In this document: positions 17,136 to 25,628 of the stretch, in pieces | Position numbering within the stretch: the first letter of the stretch is position 1 | How the letters are laid out: the number at the start of each line of letters is the position of its first letter | Source: Parapedobacter sp035556095 | Lineage (GTDB): Bacteria; Bacteroidota; Bacteroidia; Sphingobacteriales; Sphingobacteriaceae | Length of the DNA: 64,000 bases | Reading direction: 5' to 3' | Assembly (NCBI RefSeq): GCF_035556095.1 | Contig: NZ_DATMFT010000011.1 | Coordinates: forward strand, 62,001-126,000 | Notes under the pieces: model-generated | Seen by the model: only the letters and a program-made list of their open reading frames with translations | The model's database searches: none | Told to the model about the DNA's origin: nothing | Made by a program: the position numbers and the translations under genes

Positions 17136-18221
17136 CTATTTGCTTGGAATGGTCACAACAAAGGTCGTACCTTCGCCTTCGATTGAGCTGACTTCAATCT
17201 CGCCGCGAAGCTTGGCCAATGCACTTTTCACATTATAAAGCCCAAATCCCGTACCCTCAGCTTGGTCACTTCCCCTAAAAAACAATTTGAAAATCTCTCC
17301 AATATCTTGCGCTGCGATGCCTATCCCAGTGTCCATAACACGTATCGTTGCTTTCCCTCCTTCGACAACGACTGACAATCGAACTTTTTTATTGTCGTCT
17401 GCCTTCTTCTGGTACTTAAACGCGTTGGAAAGCAGGTTATGCAAGATAAGCTTCAATGTTGTCTCGTCACCCTTGAACCCCTCCCGTTGATCACTTTCAA
17501 TAGAGAAGGTTACGCCGTTGTTCTGTGTATAGATACTGTAAAAGCTTTTCAGGTACTCAAAAAGGGTTTTAAAGTCAATATCTGAAATGGTCAGCTCTCC
17601 ACGCTTCAACAGGTAATAGTCGTGCAAACTGTTGATGTAGGTGTTCAATCGCAATACCGAGCTTTCCATCAATGCTAGAATTTCGTGTATCCGTTCAACC
17701 GAATCAAACTCCAACCCCAATTTTATCGCCGACAATACACCGGTCAACGGATCACGCAGGTCGTGGCTGACACTGTAGGCAAATTTGTCGAGTTCATCAT
17801 AGGCCTTCTGAAGTTCTTCATTTCGTAGCGCTAACATCGAATCGGTAATGAAAAACTTATTGGCTTCTTCAATAGACGAAATAATCTCCTCTTCTACCCA
17901 CGGTTTACGTACAAATCTGAAAATGTGGCCTTTATTTACGGCGTCTACAACAGTTTCCAAATCAGCATAGGCAGTTAATAGGATTCTTACAGGCAAGGGA
18001 AAATCTTTCCTAATCTCATGTAAAAATTCAATCCCAGTCTCCCCGGGCATGCGCTGGTCACAAAAAATCACCCGTATATTCGGGTTTGAGCGCAATATCT
18101 CCCTGGCTTCATCGGTGCTTATTGCCGTATGAACCGGATACCGATACCTGAAAGTCGCCTTGAAACTGATCAGGTTATTGGCTTCGTCATCAATGTAAAG
18201 TATTTCCGGAGCTTGGAGCAT
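17136..18221 (-). CDS. Receiver-histidine kinase (REC-HisKA-HATPase)
   Basis: This 361-residue soluble protein has an N-terminal receiver (about 5-122; acceptor Asp55 in FCDQRMPGETG, KPW at about 106) and a short linker helix. A HisKA dimer domain with His153 in AYSVSHDLRDPLTG and a C-terminal HATPase_c follow (N box HNLLSNAFKYQ, G1 DTGIGI, G2 GTGFGLYNVKSA). It has no membrane segment. The receiver-first order means it can receive phosphate from another kinase and then use its own kinase module. It lies 70 bp after the 7TMR-DISM kinase in the same direction, probably the same operon. ATG 18221 is preferred over the GTG one codon earlier. Confidence 0.87.
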   Translation of the reverse strand: MLQAPEILYIDDEANNLISFKATFRYRYPVHTAISTDEAREILRSNPNIRVIFCDQRMPGETGIEFLHEIRKDFPLPVRILLTAYADLETVVDAVNKGHIFRFVRKPWVEEEIISSIEEANKFFITDSMLALRNEELQKAYDELDKFAYSVSHDLRDPLTGVLSAIKLGLEFDSVERIHEILALMESSVLRLNTYINSLHDYYLLKRGELTISDIDFKTLFEYLKSFYSIYTQNNGVTFSIESDQREGFKGDETTLKLILHNLLSNAFKYQKKADDNKKVRLSVVVEGGKATIRVMDTGIGIAAQDIGEIFKLFFRGSDQAEGTGFGLYNVKSALAKLRGEIEVSSIEGEGTTFVVTIPSK

Positions 18222-18294
18222 CACACAAGGAAAAGTCTATATGGTTAATGATCTATTTTAGCAAAATTAACATAATTGATTTAATAACGTAAAC

Positions 18295-20445
18295 TTATTG
18301 CACCTGTTGATTGAGCGGGATAATAATTAAAAAAGATACCCCTTCACCAAGCGACGATTCAACTTTGATTTCACCGCCGTGCTTTTTAATGGTATTATAG
18401 ACTATTGACATGCCCAAGCCAGTACCTTCACCCACTTCCTTGGTCGTAAAAAAAGGTTCGAATATTTTCTCTTTCACCTGATCCGACATACCCACCCCGT
18501 TATCGCGAATAGCTATGTATGCATTTTCAGCGTCAACGGTTGTCTTGATTTCCAACACACCCCCCGGCTTTCCCTCGAACTTTTTATTTATGGCGTAAAT
18601 ACCGTTCGTAATGATATTTAGGAAAACTTGGTTTAGCTTACCTGGATAGCATTCTACCGGTGGTAATTTGCCGAATTCCTTATTGACCGTAATGCCTTCC
18701 TTAATCACACTATTAAGGATTACCAACGTAGATTCCAGCCCTTCGTTAATATCTGCAAATTTCAACGACTCCTCATCCACACGCGAGAATATGCGTAGGC
18801 TTTTAACAATCTCGGCTGTCCGTGTAGCACCCTCATGCATTCCCTTCAGGAGAAAATCTATCTCGGTTTTCAGATACGCCACATCTATTTCGTCTTTATA
18901 GGCCTGGATACGGCGCTCCTTTTCTTCGAACGGTATCCCGTCGGTCAGCGCAATACGCTCTACCTCGTCTAGTACGTCCCAAATCATACTGACATCCCGC
19001 TTGAGCGGTGCGACATTGGATGTCACAAAGTTTATGGGATTATTGATCTCATGAGCAACACCCGCCGTCAATTGCCCCAGAGAAGCCATCTTCTCCGCCT
19101 CCACCAATTGGGTTTGTGCCTCTTTTAAATGCGTTAGCGCTTCCTGCAAAGATCCATTCGATTCTTTCAATGCACGGGTGCGCTCTTCCACGCGTCGCTC
19201 AAGAACGACGTTCTGTTCACTGACAAGTTTTGCATTCTCCTCAATCATCGCCAATTCCCTCGCTTGAGACTCCTCTTTTTCCTTTTTATAAACATTGATC
19301 TTGTTTGCCAATGCAAGGGACAACAACGCCATCTCGATTCCCGACGCGGCTTGTACCGAATACACGGTAAACATATTATAGGGAAGGACGCCGTAATCTT
19401 TAAATAAGAAAATCAGAGAGCCCAGCAAAAGGATCGACCATGCGCCGAGGAATATCGTTGACGAAGACACTTTGGGCTGCCTATAAACTACGTATGCTGA
19501 AATCAAAAGTACGCCCACAGACGACAGGGTCGTCGATGATTGCATGATAGAAAAAGCAAGATAGTGGTCGAAAAACAGCGCGACAAGCGCACCGGCAAAT
19601 AGCGAGATAAAAAACAATAGGACAAAATAAATCCTTCTAAAATTCCTTTTTACATCCAAAAACTTAATGGTGAAAAATAACGCGGCTATTCCAGTGAGTG
19701 ATCCGAACAGTACGATGTCATAATTCTCGAATTCGGGATTGTTGGGCCAAAAAAATTGAAAGCTTGTCCCCTTTACTCCCATTTGCGTAAACCCAGCGCC
19801 GAAAACATAACATATGTAATAAAGATAGTTTTTGTCCTGCGTAGATAAATATAAACAAAAATTATAAATTCCCATGATTAACACGATACCCATGTATATC
19901 CCAGAAATCAAATATTCCCTGGCCACTGATTTGACATGCTGCTGCGGGCTTACAATATATATCGGTATAATGATGGGCATTTTGCTCTTAATACGAACGT
20001 AAAAATCTCTGGTTTGGTCCGACGGCACATTTAAATCGAATAAATAATTAACATCCAGGTATTTTCGCTCGCCGAACGGTTTATCTTTGGTAATCAATAC
20101 ACTATCTACCAATACAGATTGATCTGATAATGAATACAGGGTTACTTCATCAAAATTCGGGTTGGCCAGTTTCAGCAGGTTATCGGCACCATCGGCGGTG
20201 TTCGTTACCGAGAATTTCACCCACACTTCACCCTTCGTTATCCCTAAATTCGGAATCTTCGCAGTGGGTCGAAAAAAAGCTGCCTTCGTTGCAGAATCGA
20301 TGGTGATACGCGTAGTTGTTTTTAATACCAGTAAGTCGTTGCTTTCCAACATGCGTTGCGTCGCCTCATGCGTATGAATGGTTTGCGCCAATCCAACAGC
20401 CAAAAACTGCATGAAAAGAAAGGTTGCACCAACGTATCTCCACAT
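18295..20445 (-). CDS. 7TMR-DISM sensor histidine kinase
   Basis: This 716-residue membrane kinase starts at ATG 20445 (MWRYVGATFLFMQF), 8 bp past the methyltransferase stop. After the signal peptide comes an extracytoplasmic 7TMR-DISMED2-type beta domain (about 25-165; GEVWVKFSVTN, DFYVRIKSK). Seven membrane helices (about 175-385) and a coiled coil (395-455) follow. The HisKA has His465 in GVAHEINNPINF, and the HATPase has G boxes DNGVGM and GTGLGMSIVYNTI. DISMED2 domains are thought to bind small extracellular ligands, often sugars. The downstream receiver-kinase is its likely phosphorelay partner. The upstream acyltransferase and methyltransferase could make its ligand, which is an inference from gene order. 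Confidence 0.88.
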   Translation of the reverse strand: MWRYVGATFLFMQFLAVGLAQTIHTHEATQRMLESNDLLVLKTTTRITIDSATKAAFFRPTAKIPNLGITKGEVWVKFSVTNTADGADNLLKLANPNFDEVTLYSLSDQSVLVDSVLITKDKPFGERKYLDVNYLFDLNVPSDQTRDFYVRIKSKMPIIIPIYIVSPQQHVKSVAREYLISGIYMGIVLIMGIYNFCLYLSTQDKNYLYYICYVFGAGFTQMGVKGTSFQFFWPNNPEFENYDIVLFGSLTGIAALFFTIKFLDVKRNFRRIYFVLLFFISLFAGALVALFFDHYLAFSIMQSSTTLSSVGVLLISAYVVYRQPKVSSSTIFLGAWSILLLGSLIFLFKDYGVLPYNMFTVYSVQAASGIEMALLSLALANKINVYKKEKEESQARELAMIEENAKLVSEQNVVLERRVEERTRALKESNGSLQEALTHLKEAQTQLVEAEKMASLGQLTAGVAHEINNPINFVTSNVAPLKRDVSMIWDVLDEVERIALTDGIPFEEKERRIQAYKDEIDVAYLKTEIDFLLKGMHEGATRTAEIVKSLRIFSRVDEESLKFADINEGLESTLVILNSVIKEGITVNKEFGKLPPVECYPGKLNQVFLNIITNGIYAINKKFEGKPGGVLEIKTTVDAENAYIAIRDNGVGMSDQVKEKIFEPFFTTKEVGEGTGLGMSIVYNTIKKHGGEIKVESSLGEGVSFLIIIPLNQQVQ

Positions 20446-20453
20446 AGATAATC

Positions 20454-21215
20454 TTATTTCATGGCGGTAACGACAACCAAGTTGATGGAACAAACGAAGC
20501 AGCCCCTACTATCGGCCTGCTGCAAGGCATCAAGGAATGTACGATGCGCTTCCTGGGTGATATGGCCCTTTTGTTCCATCATGGTCAAGGCATAATCTAT
20601 ACGGAGGGTCGCCATGCACTGCTCAAGTATATGCGTGGTCAACGGATATAACCGGATGCGTAAGTCCGTAAAACCGGCCGTCTCCAAATCATGAATCAAA
20701 TTAGTGGCAGCGTTCCCATTTTTTACCTGGTGCGCCGCAAGATATTCCCTGAGGCGCTGAACAGTCTGGAGATCGCCGTTGTAGAAAGATACGCTGTTCC
20801 AGTCCGTTTCAACAATCACTACCGGCGAACCGTCTTTTAAAACACGGTAAAACTCGCCAAATACCCGTGGTGGATTAGCTAAATGCTGCACCAGGCGCTC
20901 CGCACGCAATCCCGATAATTCAGCCTCGGCAAATGGAAGAGTGTCGGCATTTCCGACCAGGAACTGGACATTGCTACAATCCCCCTTATTGAGGTTTGCT
21001 TGATCAATCATCCCTTGATCGGCATCGACCCCTACAAATGCGCAATCCTTAGCACCTAATTTGGCCATATTACTGACATCAGCACCCACGCCACAGCCGA
21101 TGTCTGCAATTTTACCGGAACGGCTTAGCAGCGGCCCATACGAATCCTGCTTCATGTTTTCCAGCAGTTTCTGCGTCTCCCGCAAATAGTCCGGATTGTA
21201 AAGGTGTGTGTTCAT
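20454..21215 (-). CDS. Class I SAM-dependent methyltransferase
   Basis: This 253-residue Methyltransf_11-type protein has motif I KIADIGCGVGADVSNMA (about 36-52), motif II FVGVDADQGMIDQA and the post-motif LVGNADTLPFAEAELSGLRA. In the last stretch SGLRAERLVQHL replaces the more usual D-x-x-x-x/R pattern. It acts in the cytoplasm; the substrate is not evident. It begins 3 bp after the acyltransferase stop and ends 8 bp before the 7TMR-DISM kinase start, so the three are almost certainly cotranscribed. A role in methylating the product of the acyltransferase is a guess from context. Confidence 0.85.
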   Translation of the reverse strand: MNTHLYNPDYLRETQKLLENMKQDSYGPLLSRSGKIADIGCGVGADVSNMAKLGAKDCAFVGVDADQGMIDQANLNKGDCSNVQFLVGNADTLPFAEAELSGLRAERLVQHLANPPRVFGEFYRVLKDGSPVVIVETDWNSVSFYNGDLQTVQRLREYLAAHQVKNGNAATNLIHDLETAGFTDLRIRLYPLTTHILEQCMATLRIDYALTMMEQKGHITQEAHRTFLDALQQADSRGCFVCSINLVVVTAMK

Positions 21216-21218
21216 AAG

Positions 21219-21941
21219 TTAGCGATTACGAATCGACTTCCATTTGTCTGAGTTAGCAATTTCCAAATTATATTCAACCTCGAACGTTCCCCGAGGTCCC
21301 CGTTCGAACAGCTTCTGATGGTTATTGGCACGTAACGACATGATTTTTTCCTGTTCCGACTTATCAGCATGTTGTAAATCATGGATATCCCGCAGCCTCA
21401 TCGCTGTTGCGATTAAGTCATCTTTGGGGTAGTAAAAGAGCCCATCATTGCCCAAACTGGCTTCAACAACCGCTCCTACACGTTTACCCATCCGTACCGT
21501 AATGGGGGCACAAAGCACAAAAATACTATTCACCGGTAACTGGACAGCTACCACTGCGCCAATCCGTGCCAAAATATAGCTACCTATTCCCATCCCAGCC
21601 ACCTCTCTCGAATTCCAAAGTCCACATAACTCGCAAGTCCCGCCCCGTTCGCGATCGGCCCGCACCATGTCATATATCTTGGGATCATACTTACCTAGCG
21701 CAATCTCAATAGGCAATTCATACTCACCCGTCGCAATTTGCAATCTAGCCCCACCGTACACGGCCTTCGTTTCAGCATGCTCAACTAATATTACGACCGT
21801 ATTTTCGTCATCCACCCAATCCTGTCGATTTGAGGTAATTTTGGTGATACCAAATATCTCCAACAACTTTTGATGGCCAATAATAAACTTTTCGCAAGCT
21901 TCCTTATCGTGTGGAGCTACAAATGTGCGGATCTGAATCAT
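21219..21941 (-). CDS. LuxI/FeeM-like GNAT acyltransferase
   Basis: This 240-residue protein has a GNAT-fold pattern close to that of autoinducer synthases and N-acyl amino acid synthases. An N-terminal strand-helix region includes a D-D-E-N-T block (WVDDENTVVILVEHA). It is followed by VYGGARLQI (compare the GxxRL of LuxI) and CELCGLWNSREVAGMGIGSYI, which combines the E-L-x-x-x-x-x-S block with a GNAT acyl-CoA loop (GMGIGS). Then comes VNSIFVLCAPITVRMGKRVG, the usual late strand and helix. No Arg/Trp set of true LuxI proteins can be fully matched, so exosortase-type acyltransferase or another GNAT is possible. It heads the methyltransferase-kinase operon. Confidence 0.6.
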   Translation of the reverse strand: MIQIRTFVAPHDKEACEKFIIGHQKLLEIFGITKITSNRQDWVDDENTVVILVEHAETKAVYGGARLQIATGEYELPIEIALGKYDPKIYDMVRADRERGGTCELCGLWNSREVAGMGIGSYILARIGAVVAVQLPVNSIFVLCAPITVRMGKRVGAVVEASLGNDGLFYYPKDDLIATAMRLRDIHDLQHADKSEQEKIMSLRANNHQKLFERGPRGTFEVEYNLEIANSDKWKSIRNR

Positions 21942-22222
21942 GTATCAATTTTGACGAATAGAATCGTAAACCGTGATCGGCTTAGCGCTACATCTACGGA
22001 TTCTGAGCATAAAGTTAAAAAAATCATTTTTATTCACCCTATATTACTAAACATTAGCACGTTTTCTTTGCACAATCCCTTCCTAAGCTTTACAAATTGT
22101 CAATACTTAGCAAACGGATTTAACCATCGAAATACAACATGCAACTTGAGAAACCGCTGGTCATGGGCAACTCACCACACCGATGGAAGTGAAATAACGC
22201 CACATTGACGCTCAAAACGATA

Positions 22223-22252
22223 GAAGGAGAGTACCAAACCGGTCTCTCCTTC
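22223..22252 (-). terminator. Terminator of the tRNA gene
   Basis: GAAGGAGAG (22223-22231) and CTCTCCTTC (22244-22252) form a perfect 9-bp stem with a 12-nt loop, 12 bp past the tRNA 3' end. On the minus strand it is followed by TATCGTTTTG. Confidence 0.6.
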
Positions 22253-22263
22253 CTTGATTCGAG

Positions 22264-22337
22264 TAGCGGGGAGCAGGATCGAACTGCCGACCTCAGGGTT
22301 ATGAATCCTGCGCTCTAACCATCTGAGCTACCCCGCC
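22264..22337 (-). tRNA. tRNA with CAU anticodon (elongator tRNA-Met most likely)
   Basis: On the minus strand a full cloverleaf folds. The acceptor is GGCGGGG with CCCCGCT (closing G-U), the D arm GCTC...GAGC, the anticodon loop TTCATAA, and the T arm GGCAG-TTCGATC-CTGCT, with discriminator A. The CCA tail is not encoded. The anticodon stem CAGGA/CCCTG contains an A-C opposition next to the loop (position 31/39). The absence of three G-C pairs under the loop argues against initiator tRNA. A tRNA-Ile with modified CAU cannot be fully excluded from the sequence. Confidence 0.92.
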
Positions 22338-22350
22338 GAAAAATTGTTTG

Positions 22351-22358
22351 CAAATATA
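22351..22358 (-). promoter_or_regulatory. -7 promoter element of the tRNA gene
   Basis: The minus strand reads TATATTTG, an exact TAnnTTTG match ending 13 bp before the mature tRNA 5' end. The -33 element is not clear. Confidence 0.45.
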
Positions 22359-22436
22359 GTTTATTTTCCCTTTCTTTAGAAAAAAAGTTATTAAAGCTCA
22401 AAGAAGCAACATAGACGCTTAATCATCATAATTGGC

Positions 22437-22814
22437 ATGGCAGAAAAAACCAAATTCCATTTGGAATACGAAATCAAGTCCTCCCCGAAAATTCTGTTTT
22501 CTTTCTTGCACGAGCCCAATGCGTTGGCCCAGTGGTTTGCGGATGACGTAAACTTTAAAGATGGTATTTATGAATTCAGTTGGGATGGTGAGCTGCACGT
22601 TGCCAAGCTAATCAGCCTTAGGGAAAATAAGCTGGTCAAATATAAATGGTTGGATGATGAGCCTTATCATTTCGAAATGGAAATCGTGCAGGATGAACTC
22701 ACCAATGACGTTGCTCTTGCCATCACCGATTTTTCATGGGAAGAAACCCTTGATGACCGCAAACTCATTTGGGATAACCAAATCGAATATCTCCAAAGCG
22801 TTATCGGTGCTTAA
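22437..22814 (+). CDS. START-like domain (SRPBCC) protein
   Basis: This 125-residue cytoplasmic protein matches the START-like/AHSA1-type fold of Bacteroidota. The opening KFHLEYEIKSSPKILFSFL gives a strand and helix, then QWFADDVNFKDGIYEFSW. Late strands and a long C-terminal helix follow (ILDDRK-type: TLDDRKLIWDNQIEYLQSVI). Such domains bind hydrophobic ligands, but the family member here has no known role. It is followed 45 bp later by lptF, with a -7 element for lptF at 22823, so the two may be separately transcribed. Confidence 0.75.
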   Translation: MAEKTKFHLEYEIKSSPKILFSFLHEPNALAQWFADDVNFKDGIYEFSWDGELHVAKLISLRENKLVKYKWLDDEPYHFEMEIVQDELTNDVALAITDFSWEETLDDRKLIWDNQIEYLQSVIGA

Positions 22815-22822
22815 AAAAATCG

Positions 22823-22830
22823 TACCTTTG
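22823..22830 (+). promoter_or_regulatory. -7 promoter element of the LptF/G gene
   Basis: TACCTTTG lies 30 bp before the ATG at 22860. The candidate -33 (TTAT at 22801, spacer 18) is weak. Confidence 0.45.
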
Positions 22831-22859
22831 CATTGAGGTAGTCCGGGGCACGTATTTTG

Positions 22860-24371
22860 ATGAAAAAAATCCATCTTCTCATCCTGAAGTCTTTCATCAG
22901 GCCATTTATCGTCACGTTCTTTATCGTGATGTTTGTTCTCCTCATGCTTTTCCTTTTCAAGTATATCGATGACTTGATTGGCAAGGGATTCGAATGGTAC
23001 GTGATCTTGGAATTGCTTTGGTATGCGGCCGCCACCAATGTCGCCATGGCGCTACCACTTTCCATGCTACTGTCATCTATTATGACCTTCGGCAACTTGG
23101 GCGAAAGCTATGAATTGGTGGCCATCAAAGCCGCCGGGGTTTCGCTACGGAAAGCCATGGCCCCGTTATTTATCCTTGTTGGCTTATTCAGTGTCGGCGG
23201 GTTCTTATTCAGCGATTACATCATGCCCGTCGCTAACCTTAAAATGGGGTCTTTGCTCTATGACGTCCGGATCAAGCAGGCCGACTTTTTCGTCAAACCC
23301 GGTATATTCAACAATACCATCCCAGGATACGCTATTCGTGCCAAAGGCAAAAGCCAAGATGGGAAAATCCTTTATGACCTGATGATCTATGATCATAAAA
23401 CGAGTAATACAGCCAATAATGTACTGCTGGCCAAGGAGGGATACATCTACAATTCGCCGGACAACAACACGATGATCCTCAAACTTAAAGACGGTGTCCG
23501 CTATGAGGATACCAGGGTACAAAAGGCCCGCGTGTATAACCCCCGGCAACAATTCACCCGGTTTTATTTCGAGGAAACCGAGCAAAAGTTTGATATGTCC
23601 GCTTTTCAGATGAAACGAACGGATGAAAACCTATTCAAAAGCCATCACGCGATGCTCAACCTGAAGCAGCTAGCGCATTATACGGACTCCAATGCCCGCC
23701 AGATGGACAGCTTGCGAAATACCGTGTTTCGTGAGATCAAATCCTATTACCACTATTTCAATGACTATTATAAGACGAAGGATACCAGTGAGCGTTTATC
23801 AAACCCAATCCGTTATCAAAAAGACTTCATCACGACTATTCCAAGCGAAAAGCGAAATATGGCCATCAGTAGCGCCCTGAGCCAGGTGCGGTACATCAAG
23901 GATGTGGTTATGCTTAAGGCGGATGAAGATGCGTTTTACAGCAATAAAGACATTTTATACAATGTCGAATTCCAGCGTAAGTTCACCTTGGCGGTCTCTT
24001 GTCTGCTATTGTTTTGTATCGGCGCACCGCTAGGTGCTATCATTCGCAAGGGGGGACTGGGCTTACCTGTTGTCGTCGCTATCATTTTTTTCCTAATCTA
24101 CCACATCATTTCGACGGTCAGCGAAAAATCGGCCAAAGAGGGCAATATCGACACCTTTTGGGGAATGTGGATGGCTATCTTTGTATTATCCCCATTGGCT
24201 ATTTTTCTAGCCTATAAAGCGGCCACGGATTCCGCATTATTTGATATCGAGCAGTACCGCCTTAAGCTCAACAAAGCACTGGGGTGGGTCAAGGTACGGC
24301 TCGGCATGGCCGATCGAGCACCGATTACGCAGCGCAAATCTTTACATGACGATTATATGAAGTCGTCTTGA
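22860..24371 (+). CDS. LptF/LptG-family lipopolysaccharide export permease
   Basis: This 503-residue YjgP/YjgQ-type permease drives LPS from the inner membrane into the Lpt bridge. Three N-terminal membrane helices lie at about 10-35, 50-75 and 95-120 (FIRPFIVTFFIVMFVLLMLF; LPLSMLLSSIMTFGNLGE). A large periplasmic beta-jellyroll region follows (about 125-360), then three C-terminal helices (KFTLAVSCLLLFCIGAPLGA; GLPVVVAIIFFLIYHIIS; FWGMWMAIFVLSPLAIFL). The motif SYELVAIKAAGVSL, which meets the LptB ATPase, is present. The start is ATG 22860, not the TTG one codon earlier. It precedes ribBA by 36 bp, which has its own -7 element. Confidence 0.9.
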   Translation: MKKIHLLILKSFIRPFIVTFFIVMFVLLMLFLFKYIDDLIGKGFEWYVILELLWYAAATNVAMALPLSMLLSSIMTFGNLGESYELVAIKAAGVSLRKAMAPLFILVGLFSVGGFLFSDYIMPVANLKMGSLLYDVRIKQADFFVKPGIFNNTIPGYAIRAKGKSQDGKILYDLMIYDHKTSNTANNVLLAKEGYIYNSPDNNTMILKLKDGVRYEDTRVQKARVYNPRQQFTRFYFEETEQKFDMSAFQMKRTDENLFKSHHAMLNLKQLAHYTDSNARQMDSLRNTVFREIKSYYHYFNDYYKTKDTSERLSNPIRYQKDFITTIPSEKRNMAISSALSQVRYIKDVVMLKADEDAFYSNKDILYNVEFQRKFTLAVSCLLLFCIGAPLGAIIRKGGLGLPVVVAIIFFLIYHIISTVSEKSAKEGNIDTFWGMWMAIFVLSPLAIFLAYKAATDSALFDIEQYRLKLNKALGWVKVRLGMADRAPITQRKSLHDDYMKSS

Positions 24372-24378
24372 TAAACGA

Positions 24379-24386
24379 TACCTTTG
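24379..24386 (+). promoter_or_regulatory. -7 promoter element of ribBA
   Basis: TACCTTTG lies between the lptF stop and the ribBA ATG at 24408. The -33 position falls in the end of the upstream gene and is not well conserved. Confidence 0.4.
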
Positions 24387-24407
24387 TAGCGTGATAAAAG
24401 TAGATAA

Positions 24408-25628
24408 ATGAGCATCAAGTTACATACCATTGAAGAGGCTATCAAAGAGATACAGCTTGGCAAAGTGGTCATCGTGGTGGATGATGAAGACCGTGAAAAC
24501 GAAGGGGATTTCGTCACTGCCGCGCGCAATGCCACACCGGAAGTTGTCAATTTCATGGCCAACCACGGGCGTGGCTTAGTTTGTGTGCCCCTTACCGAAG
24601 AACGCTGCAAAGCGCTCGACCTGAACCTCATGGTCGGCAACAATACCGCTGTTTACGAAACTAATTTCACGGTGTCGGTCGACCTGCAAGGGTATGGCTG
24701 TACCACCGGCATATCAGCATCAGATCGTTCAAAAACCATCAAGGCACTCATCAATCCTAACATCAAACCTGAAGAATTCGGCCGCCCGGGGCATATCTTT
24801 CCGTTGATTGCTAAAGATGGCGGTGTACTTCGTCGTGCCGGTCACACTGAGGCAGCCGTCGACCTCGCCCGGCTCGCCGGGTTCGAATCGGCAGGCGTGC
24901 TGGTTGAAATCCTCAAAGATGACGGTGAAATGGCCCGATTACCCGATTTGATCGACGTAGCCAACCGGTTTGACTTGAAAATCATCTCTATCCAAGACCT
25001 GATTGAATATCGGCTCAACAAAGACTCACTGATTACCCGAGAGGTATCGGTCAATCTACCCACTGAATGGGGCCAGTTTAACCTCACGGCTTACACACAG
25101 AAAAACACCGGCGAGCAGCATGTCGCGCTTTATAAAGGTGAGTGGGTCACCGATGAGCCCATTCTGGTCCGCGTGCATAGTTCATGTGTCACAGGCGACA
25201 TCTTCGGGTCCTGCCGATGCGACTGTGGGCCACAGCTACACCGGGCCATGCAAATGATCGAAGAAGCGGGGAAAGGCGTGGTTGTCTATATGAATCAGGA
25301 AGGCCGGGGCATTGGTTTGGTTAACAAACTCCATGCTTATAACCTACAGGAAAACGGCCTCGATACCGTCGATGCCAATCTTGAACTGGGCTTTAAGCCC
25401 GATCATCGCGACTACGGCGTTGGCGCCCAAATATTGCGGGACCTCGGCGTGACGAAAATGCGGCTGATGAGCAACAACCCTACAAAACGGGCGGGGTTGG
25501 TAGGCTATGGATTGGAAATCGTGGAAAACGTACCTATTGAGATTCCCTCCAATCCCTTTAACGAGCAATACCTCCGCGCCAAACGCGACCGCATGGGGCA
25601 TACCATCATGCGGGATCGCCGTCCATGA
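24408..25628 (+). CDS. ribBA: Bifunctional DHBP synthase / GTP cyclohydrolase II
   Basis: This 406-residue fusion catalyses the two entry reactions of riboflavin synthesis. Residues 1-200 form 3,4-dihydroxy-2-butanone-4-phosphate synthase (VVDDEDRENEGDF acid loop, CTTGISASDRSKTI, RAGHTEAAVDLARLAG). Residues 205-400 form GTP cyclohydrolase II, with zinc cysteines in SSCVTGDIFGSCRCDCG and the catalytic YMNQEGRGIGL block. Both halves look complete. Its last 23 bp overlap the 3' end of the convergent wzz gene. Confidence 0.97.
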   Translation: MSIKLHTIEEAIKEIQLGKVVIVVDDEDRENEGDFVTAARNATPEVVNFMANHGRGLVCVPLTEERCKALDLNLMVGNNTAVYETNFTVSVDLQGYGCTTGISASDRSKTIKALINPNIKPEEFGRPGHIFPLIAKDGGVLRRAGHTEAAVDLARLAGFESAGVLVEILKDDGEMARLPDLIDVANRFDLKIISIQDLIEYRLNKDSLITREVSVNLPTEWGQFNLTAYTQKNTGEQHVALYKGEWVTDEPILVRVHSSCVTGDIFGSCRCDCGPQLHRAMQMIEEAGKGVVVYMNQEGRGIGLVNKLHAYNLQENGLDTVDANLELGFKPDHRDYGVGAQILRDLGVTKMRLMSNNPTKRAGLVGYGLEIVENVPIEIPSNPFNEQYLRAKRDRMGHTIMRDRRP

